Below, piece by piece: positions 1 through 7,611 of a stretch of 11,686 bases of DNA; position 1 is the first letter of the stretch, and each line of letters starts with the position of its first letter. The stretch lies in assembly GCA_000697335.1 (NCBI GenBank), contig JNEM01011083.1, positions 1-11,686 on the forward strand. Direction: 5' to 3'. This stretch comes from Conidiobolus incongruus B7586. Taxonomy: Eukaryota; Entomophthoromycota; Entomophthoromycetes; Entomophthorales; Conidiobolaceae. The notes beneath the pieces were generated by a model, which saw nothing but the letters and a program-made list of their open reading frames with translations, did not search any database and had not been told where the DNA came from. The position numbers and the translations under genes are program-made.

Positions 1-1749
1 TAAAAATATTATTTAAATATAAAGCTATAGAATTAAAACTAATTAATTTAATAATTTTTTAAACCTTTATATATAAAACTTTTATAAGCTTTAATAATAT
101 TAAAAATTAATTTTTAAATTTAAATATAAAAATATATCTTATAAAAAAATCAAATTAAAATTCAAAATAATCTTTTTTAAAATTAATTTAAAAAAATTAT
201 AATATTTTAACTATTATATATTTTAAAATATAATTAAATTGAGGTTAACTGACTAAATATTAATAAATATAAAGAATATATATATTTATATAGTTTTATA
301 TAATTTAAAAAAATGATAAATATTATATATTATATATTGGTAATATTGCCAACCACTTACATTATTATCATCAAATCAAACAATCTCAACTGATCCCACA
401 ATCACTAATTTATCTGTCATTATTTGATTTCACCTTTATTGATAAAAAAAACAGGGGAGGAAGATGGTCTTTGTCAAATTAAGCATAGAATAAAGGATAG
501 ACTTACCCTTTTCTTTTACCATTTTAATTATAATTTCTGATCACACACATAAGAAAGAAACCCAACATTATAGATCAATAATTTTTTTATTATTTTTGAA
601 ATAATATGAATTCAATTTATTATACCAATAATATATAAAACAAACTTTGAACATATATACAGAAATATTTAATATTAATTATTAAATAGTTTGGGATTAA
701 GAACATAATAAAATATATATTACTATTGACTATTTTCTAACTATTCTAGGGTTATTCATTACCAAATAATAATATTGATCAATTTAATATTTGAAATTAT
801 TCATCAAATCAATATAACATAATTTAATATTTTTTATAATTAATATTTTTAAACGCACAATATTAGCAGGAAATTATTTAAACAGTAAATATTACTGTTA
901 TTTTAATTTCAGATTTTACAAGTTAAATTATGATTCAACTAACAAGTTATGGTTGATTAGCGGCATTGCTAATGAATTGATCGTGTTTAACTTGAAATAT
1001 ATAGCGTCTTATTTGGCCACAATCATTTACATTATTAAAATCATCCTTCAAAGGGATGATTTAGAATCTCTCATTCTTAAAAAACATATAGTATTTCTTA
1101 AAATTTACGTATAATAAGAAGATTTGGAAATGGTTTGATATTGATATAATGTTAAAATCAATCATAAAGAAAATCTTGTAAATCAGCAGAAGTATTTATG
1201 ATACTTGAATATTAATGGATATATCCAAAATAAAAGCTAAATTGCTCAACCATTAAGTACAAATTTTATTATTCATTAATGAGAAAGTTTAAAATATATT
1301 TTAGCCAATAAAATCAATAGAACTGAAATTAGATTTTTAAAATTTAATAATTTAGTAATACCAAAAAAAGAATGATGATTTCATTGTTTATTTATTTTTT
1401 AAAATTGTTCAATAAATTTTGAATGAGCTGAGTTGAAAAATATAAAAATATGTATTAGATTATATAAATATATTTAATATTTAATATATATGTGTAAAAT
1501 TGAATGATTAATAGTGCTGGATTTTAATTGTTTATTTCTATTAATTGAAATTTAGCTGTTAGTTCATCAAGGTTTTAGAAATCATATTTGTGACCAACAG
1601 TTATTTGAATAACTGTACTAATATTAAGTTAATTTTTTACAATGATTAAAGCACAAATTTATTTAGAATTATGAATTAGAATTTGAACTAATTGGATTTA
1701 TTTAGAGTATAAACAAACAATGATAAAATGGATATCTAAACAATCAAAT
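1..1749. other. AT-rich non-coding upstream region
   Basis: No gene can be supported here. The first 340 bases are almost pure A/T. Bases 340-560 are visibly richer in G and C (about 17-18 of 60 bases per line) and look less like random AT filler. They contain a 28-codon minus-strand reading frame (522 down to 436) starting at an ATG with A at -3 and G at +4, but nothing about its product is recognisable. The remainder to 1749 holds frequent stops in all frames and no tRNA-like boxes. A nested inverted repeat at 919-994 is listed separately. Confidence 0.7.
919..994. repeat. nested inverted repeat / potential hairpin
   Basis: CAAGTTAAA at 919-927 is the exact reverse complement of TTTAACTTG at 986-994. 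A second copy of its first seven bases lies at 943-949 and can pair with the same right arm. Inside sits a perfect 6-bp stem, ATTAGC (956-961) and GCTAAT (968-973), around a 6-base loop. The arms contain several G and C, which is less expected by chance in this composition. It could be a structured RNA element, a relic of a small inverted-repeat transposon, or coincidence; no target-site duplication or family is recognisable. Confidence 0.4.
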
Positions 1750-2097
1750 TTATTGATATATATTTAATAGTAATAAGGGCCAAGTTATAGGTTGGATAAA
1801 GGGAAAAATGGATGCACTTTGCTTATGATAGCAGATAAGTGACCGAATAGGTTGTATGAAAGTTGGATAAAGTGAACAAAAAGGTGTAATATAACTGCAT
1901 ATAATTTCGAAACAAGTCAAAATGGTAGTTGAAGTGAATTCGAGTGAAAAAGAAACACTAAAAGAAAGCATTGATTGGACAATTTGATTGAATTTACTCA
2001 ATGAAATGGAATTAGGAATGATTGAAAAAATATAAAATGAAATGGGAATTAAATTCAATTGGAGAATTTGAGAAGTTTTAATTACCCCAGCTGCCAT
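1750..2097 (-). CDS. uncertain 115-residue open reading frame, divergent from the flippase
   Basis: The frame starts at an ATG on the minus strand (2097) in strong context (A at -3, G at +4) and stays open for 115 codons, unusual for this base composition. The surrounding DNA has exon-like G+C (23 of 60 bases at 1801-1860). The predicted peptide is rich in Ile, Ser, Phe and Leu with very few charged residues and has three hydrophobic stretches (about residues 11-33, 58-80 and 95-112). That composition is also what an untranslated strand opposite a purine-rich tract yields, so it may be an artefact. No family is recognised. If real, it would be a small membrane protein sharing a promoter with the flippase. 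Confidence 0.2.
   Translation of the reverse strand: MAAGVIKTSQILQLNLIPISFYIFSIIPNSISLSKFNQIVQSMLSFSVSFSLEFTSTTILTCFEIICSYITPFCSLYPTFIQPIRSLICYHKQSASIFPFIQPITWPLLLLNIYQ
1791..1872 (+). repeat. 11-bp direct repeat pair (GTTGGATAAAG)
   Basis: GTTGGATAAAG occurs exactly at 1791-1801 and again at 1862-1872, both followed by purine-rich sequence. A related ATAGGTTG segment precedes or lies near each copy. Two copies of an 11-mer with four G's in this composition are unlikely to be chance. They sit 290-370 bases upstream of the flippase coding exon, so they could be promoter elements or a local duplication. Confidence 0.4.
1922..1987 (+). promoter_or_regulatory. candidate upstream ORF or first-exon start for the flippase
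   Basis: An ATG at 1922 has the best initiation context upstream of the flippase (A at -3, G at +4). It opens a 21-codon frame beginning MVVEVNSSEKETLKE and ending at TGA 1985-1987. Two readings are possible. It may be a regulatory upstream ORF in the leader. Or part of it may be a small first coding exon spliced to an acceptor at 2160 (in phase from donors after 1924 or 1933) or at 2137 (in phase from a donor after 1943). These introns would be about 190-240 nt, longer than the 48-67 nt introns seen elsewhere in the gene, and the donors are weak. Confidence 0.25.
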
Positions 2098-2160
2098 TTT
2101 TTATTGATTCACTCATCTCAGCTAATCTTTAATTGAGCAACCAATTCATTTATAAACAAG

Positions 2161-5100
2161 TTGGATTCTAAAAAAACCTCTACGATCAATTCTTCTAGGT
2201 CTTCTAGAGATAATTGGGGCTTATTTAGCACTAGGTCTCGACAACCTGAATTTTCTCACTCTGCGCTAGCTCCTAATTCATTTCATAGGAATTCTGATTT
2301 ATCAAGTGTCATAGATTCAATGTCACCAGTAACATCAGAATCAAACATTACAGGGATGTATGAGATGACTCCTACTCCCCTATTAGCTTCATCCAGCACT
2401 GATTCACCGCCTAAAAAATCATTCAACCTTAGAGACACTATTTATGATATCAAAAAATCAGTTATTAAATTTATTAAAAGGAAAAAGCCTAGTATTCCAA
2501 GAGATGTACCAATTAATAATCCTAATTTCCCTCAAAACCAAAAATTTGTCTCTAATACAATATCAACTTCTAAATATAATTTCGCTACTTTCCTTCCAAA
2601 ATTTTTATTCGAACAATTCAGCAATTATGCCAATATTTTTTTCTTATTCACTTCATGTATTCAGGTAAAGTTTATTATAAATAAACTTATTCTTTTTAAT
2701 AATATAGTGTTAAACTTATTTTTTTAAATAGCAAATTCCCGGTATTACTCCCACTTCTAGATATACTACCGTTATTCCTTTAGCTATTGTTTTACTTTTC
2801 TCAGCTTTTAAAGAAATAATTGAAGATTCTGTAAAATAATATTTTTATAATTTTATAAATCCTATTTTCTCTAATATTGCATTTAGAAAAGACATCGTAG
2901 TGATGGTGAAACAAATGCTAGAATAACTAAAGTTTTAAGGAACGGACAATTTGAAGAAACAACTTGGCGTAATTTAAAAGTTGGTGATATTGTTAGAGTC
3001 GAAAACGGCGAAAGTTTTCCAGCAGATCTTGTTCTATGGAGTAGCAGTGAACCTGAAGGTTTATGCTATATTGAAACCAGTAATTTGGATGGGTAATTTT
3101 TATTTACAATACATTATTAACAATTCTCTTACTCTTTTATTCAATAGTGAAACTAATCTTAAAGTAAAACAAGCTTTACCAGAAACTGCTGGATATATTT
3201 CTCCTTCCCAAATTTCACAACTCAAAGGTTTTCGTTTAAAAACAATACACTATTCATGATAAATTCTCTAAACTCTCTCATTTAGGCCATATTAAATCTG
3301 AAGGACCCAATGATAGTTTATACACTTATACGGGAACTCTTGTCATGGAAACACCTACTGGTGAAAAGCAATATCCTTTAGATCCGTTTCAAGTTCTTCT
3401 TAGAGTATTATCTTAATATTTTTATTTAAATTATATTATATTAAATATTATTTAGGGAGCTATGCTCAGAAACACTAACTGGATTTATGGATCAGTCATT
3501 TTTACTGGCCACGATAGTAAGCTGATGAGAAATGCTAATGCTGCTCCTGTTAAGATCACCAATGTTGCTCGAATGACCAATATTCAAATCGCTTTCTTAT
3601 TTTTAATTTTGCTAGTTTTATCTATTTTTTGCTCTGGTGGATATTTCTACATTCAGGTAAACTCAGCTGAGTGAATTTATTAAATTTTACTAAATTTTAA
3701 ATAGGTTTACCGACAAAATACGACTACTTACTTATATTTGGATGCTTATCCTGCATGGGTGCAATTTGGAAGAAATATTTTGACTTTTATTATTTTGTTT
3801 AATAACTTGATTCCCATCAGGTAGATATTTATTTTTATTTGTAAATAAGAGTTTTGCTAAAAATCTCTTAGTTTGATCGTTACATTAGAATTTGTCAAAT
3901 TACAACAAGCTGCTTTCATTAACAATGATTTGGATATGTATTATTCAAAGACTGATACTCCGGCGTTAGCCAGAACTAGCTCTTTAGTTGAAGAACTTGG
4001 ACAGGTATATCTATAACTTAAAATCGTCCTTTATCTTACTCACCCATTATATTAAGATTGAATATATTTTTTCTGATAAAACTGGAACTTTAACATGTAA
4101 TCAAATGGAGTTTAAAGAGTGTACCGTTTATGGAACTGCATACGCGGAAGTTGTTGATACTAACCGTCAATCTAAATTTGAAGGACAAGATGACACGCAT
4201 TATGATTTCAAGACCATGTTAAATAGGATGAAAGAAAATAATGAAACTGCCAGATATCTTAGAGAATATTTTACTTTGTTATCTGTGTGCCATACTGTAA
4301 TACCTGAAACAAATAGTGAAACTGGTAAAATTACCTATCAAGCCGCTTCTCCTGACGATGGTGCTCTCGTTGAAGGTGCTGCTAAATTAGGGTTCGAATT
4401 TGTAACACGTCGTCCTAGAACCATTAACGTTAATATTTTTGGTGAAAACCATGAATATGAAATTTTGAATATTTGTGAATTTAACAGTACCAGAAAAAGA
4501 GTGTCTACAGTTATAAGAACCCCAGAGGGTAAAATTAAACTTTATTGTAAAGGTGCCGATACTGTCATTATGGAAAGATTAGCTAAGTCAGGAAATGAAA
4601 TTGTGGAAAAAACTTTATGCCATTTGGAAGAATATGCTTGTGAAGGTCTTCGAACTTTATGTATGGCTACACGTGACATTTCTGAAGAAGAGTATAATGC
4701 TTGGAATGAAAAATCCCAAGCCGCCGCTACTACTTTAGTTAATCGCCAAGATGAGTTAGATAAGGTTGCTGACTTAATTGAAAAGGATTTAATTTTATTA
4801 GGAGCTTCAGCAATTGAAGATAAACTTCAAGATGGAGTTCCTGAAACCATTTATACTTTGGCCCAAGCAGGTATCAAAATTTGGGTCCTTACCGGTGATC
4901 GTCAAGAAACTGCCATCAATATCGGTTATAGTTGCAAACTTATCCAAGAAAATATGAGCGTCGTCCTAGTGAATGAAGAAACCCTCACCGCTACTAAACA
5001 ATTGCTCCAAACAAGACTTGATGCCTTAGAAAGTGGAAAAGATAGAGAAAATGGGGTAGAACAAGTTGTATTGGTTATCGATGGTGCTACTTTGAAGCAT

Positions 5101-6394
5101 GCCCTAGACAAAGAGTGTGATAAGCTCTTCTTTGATCTTGCAACTCAATGCAAAGCTGTTATTTGTTGTCGTGTATCACCACTTCAAAAGGCTTTAGTTG
5201 TTAAATTGGTTAAACGCTATTCAGAATCTATTCTTTTAGCTATTGGTGATGGTGCTAACGACGTTTCCATGATTCAAGCTGCTCATGTTGGTGTTGGTAT
5301 TAACGGTATGGAAGGTTTACAAGCCGCTAGGAGCTCCGATTTTGCAATTAGCCAATTTAGATTCTTAAAGAAGTTATTACTCGTTCATGGTGCTTGGAGT
5401 TATCAGAGACTTTGTAAGTTGATTTTATATTCATTTTACAAAAATATTGCACTTTATATGACTCAATTTTGGTACACATTTTATAATGGATTCTCTGGGC
5501 AAACTGTTTATGAATCATGGACCAATACGTGTTACAATGTGCTCTTTACAGTTTTACCACCACTTATTATCGGGTTTTTTGATCAACATTTGAATGCTAG
5601 ATTACTTGACAGATACCCTGAGATGTATAAAATTGGTCAGACAAGGCAGCTGGTAATTATTCAATTTTTTTTTTCAAATTCTATATGTTAACATGTTTTT
5701 AGTTCAATGTTAAGACTTTCTGGGCATACACATTCAATGCCATATTTCACTCCATTCTCTTATTCTTTTTAATTATTTTATCTTTTTACTGGGATTTCGC
5801 TTTCCCATCTGGAGTTACTGGTGGGTATAGCTTCATGAGCGTTGTTTTGTATACTTCAGTTCTAGTAACTGTATTATGTAAAGCTGCTTTGATTACTGAG
5901 TAAGTTTTAATTTTATAATTAATAATTTTATAATATGCTAATGATCATTTCATAGTAATTGGACCAAGTACACATTTATTTCCATTCCCATATCACTATT
6001 TATTTGGTTCATTTTCTTCCCTATCTACGATGTAATTGGTTCAGCGCTAGCAATATCATTCGATTATATTGGCTTACCAAGTGTTACTTATGGATCTGGA
6101 TTCTTCTGGCTCATGATTATCTTAATGCCTGTCTTGTGTCTCTTACGTGATTACATCTGGAAGTATGCGCTTAGAATGTATCGCCCAAGATCGTATCACG
6201 TCGTCCAAGAGATTCAAAAGTTTAACATTCCAGATTATCGCCCCAGAATGGAAAGATTTCGCAAAGCTGTTCATAAAGTTCGTATGATTCAGAGGTTGAA
6301 GAATAACCGAGGATATGCTTTCTCACAAAATGAGGGTGGACAAGACAAAATTATAAGGTCCTACGATACCACTCGAATCAAACCGCAAGGATAA
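2161..6394 (+). CDS. DRS2: P4-type ATPase, aminophospholipid flippase of the Drs2/ATP8A group
   Basis: Moves phosphatidylserine or phosphatidylethanolamine to the cytosolic leaflet of Golgi/endosome membranes, coupled to ATP hydrolysis (family knowledge). Eleven exons: 2161-2664, 2732-2830, 2887-3092, 3148-3227, 3286-3404, 3456-3656, 3705-3820, 3872-4004, 4057-5652, 5703-5899, 5956-6394; 1229 residues counted from TTG 2161. Visible in order: Ser-rich N-terminus (1-110); TM1 with CIQQIPG (166-172); TM2 (180-196); A-domain DGET (269-272); TM3 (379-402); TM4 PISL (440-443); phosphorylation DKTGT (Asp493); nucleotide-domain KGAD (651-654); TGDR (765-768); GDGAND (883-888); TM5-TM10 (about 940-1148); basic patch and GYAFS (1203-1207). 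All catalytic residues are present and the reading frame is continuous. The start is uncertain: TGA lies in frame at 2134-2136 and the first in-frame ATG is residue 54 (2320). Slightly shorter than yeast Drs2 (about 1355), mainly in both tails. Confidence 0.95.
2665..5955 (+). other. ten spliceosomal introns of the flippase gene
   Basis: Introns: 2665-2731, 2831-2886, 3093-3147, 3228-3285, 3405-3455, 3657-3704, 3821-3871, 4005-4056, 5653-5702 and 5900-5955; lengths 67, 56, 55, 58, 51, 48, 51, 52, 50 and 56. All are GT-AG. Donors range from gtaagt to weak gttttc and gtatta; acceptors are mostly tttag, aatag or cttag, with attaag for the eighth. Candidate branch sites such as ctaat, ctaaa, gctaatg and gttaac lie about 10-20 nt before the acceptor. 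Boundaries were chosen because they restore uninterrupted alignment with remembered Drs2/ATP8A sequence on both sides. Eight introns fall before the DKTGT codon and none within the following 1596-nt exon. Confidence 0.9.
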
Positions 6395-6728
6395 TTCTCC
6401 CCAATCTTCTCATTATTTAATTGATTTTGTTTCATTTTGTTTATATATTTAATTATTTAGGATTTTTTAATTTATTACAATTCATACTACCATCTAACTA
6501 GATGAACACCTTTTCGATTTAAATTAATTCTTCTTTAATTATCATTATATAAAATTTTAATATCATTTATATTATTATCATTTTATATTATTTATTAATA
6601 TCACTTCAATTTATCTCCAAACTATAATCACTGACAGTTTGCAATTAAGGTTTTATTCCAGTTGATAATATATATAATATAATCAATTGAGTTAATTTCA
6701 TTTTTTCATTTGATTACAGATAGAATAA

Positions 6729-6744
6729 TATATATATATATATA
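6729..6744. repeat. TA dinucleotide repeat
   Basis: An uninterrupted run of about eight TA units in the flippase-F-box intergenic region, directly abutting the left copy of the direct repeat at 6742. Confidence 0.85.
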
Positions 6745-6901
6745 GTATCAATTACAAGTATTAACGAAATTGATGAAAGCATTTCAAAGTGTAATACCTA
6801 AATATTTCAATTTAATAAAAAACTAAAAATGATAATTTATTCAATTTTATTAAAATATTCCAATTTAATCATCTTATACATAGTATCAATTAAAATATTA
6901 A
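6742..6901 (+). repeat. interleaved imperfect direct repeats
   Basis: The segment 6742-6764 (starting ATAGTATCAATTA) recurs at 6880-6901 with one base missing and one substitution. Between the two copies, a second pair occurs: 6801-6816 and 6854-6869, matching at 15 of 16 bases around AATTTAAT. The order is A-B-B-A rather than a simple tandem duplication. Low base complexity lowers the significance, but a near match over 22 bases with G and C positions kept suggests local duplication or a small element relic. Confidence 0.45.
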
Positions 6902-7416
6902 TATTAAAATTTGAATCAATATAAAGAAATATATAATATAAAATGATATTCTCAATTAATTGTTATGAATGGATATTTTGCTTTTTCAAACACTAATATC
7001 AATTTCTAAAATATAATAAATAAAGAATACAAAATTGTAAATTTTAAGAGCTTTCAATTAATAATGTCAGAGGATTTAAGGTACTGGATCATGCAATAGG
7101 AGTTCCATTTGTTTTTCAAATTATTCTATAAATGCATTGAGATTTAATCAATTAAGCAAAAAAAATTAGAGTAAGTGACTTTTGTTAAGATCCAATTGGA
7201 TTTAAGATATTTTTAAGGGTTCAAAATAAAAATTTTTATTATTAAACAAAAAATTAGTTTATTGAGAGAAAAAAAATAATTTATAAAATATTAATAATTC
7301 AATTATTTTAACTTTTATTTAAAACTCTCTTAAATTTAAATTAAAATTAATTTATTTTTTTCTTTAAATTATTTTTTATTGTTAACTTTTAATATTTAAT
7401 TTATTAAAGTTTTTTT

Positions 7417-7469
7417 ATAATAATAATAATATTAATATTAATAATATTAATAATAATAGTGATAATAAT
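7417..7469. repeat. interrupted TAA/ATT trinucleotide repeat
   Basis: A run of TAA units (7418-7432) passes into alternating AATATT and TAA units, then GATAATAAT. It is a degenerate microsatellite about 145 bases upstream of the F-box start codon. Confidence 0.75.
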
Positions 7470-7564
7470 CAGGATTAATAATATAAAGTTAATTAGTTGA
7501 GTGTTAAAATTAAGTTGATAGGATGATTGATTGAAATTCAATTTAATTATAAATAATCATTATT

Positions 7565-7579
7565 TATATATATATATAA
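7565..7579 (+). promoter_or_regulatory. TATA-like tract upstream of the F-box gene
   Basis: TATATATATATATAA ends 32 bases before the ATG at 7612. The position would suit a core promoter with a very short leader. Because TA runs are common throughout this window, this is a positional guess rather than a demonstrated element. Confidence 0.3.
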
Positions 7580-7611
7580 TAGCTTTATTGTAAGCGATAT
7601 TCATATAAAAC

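Larger units (their letters stand above)
6395..7611. other. intergenic region between flippase and F-box gene
   Basis: This holds the flippase 3' untranslated region and the F-box gene promoter. The first 60 bases after the stop are T/C-rich; no single clear polyadenylation signal stands out. It contains imperfect direct repeats (6742-6901), a TA run (6729-6744), a perfect 12-bp palindrome at 7190-7201, an interrupted TAA/ATT repeat (7417-7469) and a TA tract near the next gene. A short patch at 7060-7160 has somewhat higher G+C but only an 11-codon frame. No gene is supported. Confidence 0.75.

Noticed and set aside
2444-2668. 74-codon plus-strand frame inside flippase exon 1
   Set aside because: It overlaps the conserved frame encoding the segment before TM1 in another register.
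2981-3147. Alternative frame in flippase exon 3
   Set aside because: Off-register with the A-domain; the true frame reads through [17 protein letters not shown] and is spliced at 3092/3148.
3988-4056. Possible internal start of a separate 567-residue ATPase protein
   Set aside because: The first 23 residues come from the wrong register of exon 8 plus intron 8; the conserved sequence joins VEELGQ (4004) directly to [11 protein letters not shown] (4057).
4926-5111. 61-codon minus-strand reading frame
   Set aside because: It lies wholly antisense to the conserved nucleotide/phosphorylation-domain exon of the flippase and has no features of its own.
7064-7099. 11-codon frame starting MSEDLRYW upstream of the F-box gene
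   Set aside because: Too short, no splice site joins it to the F-box frame, and no family similarity is apparent.
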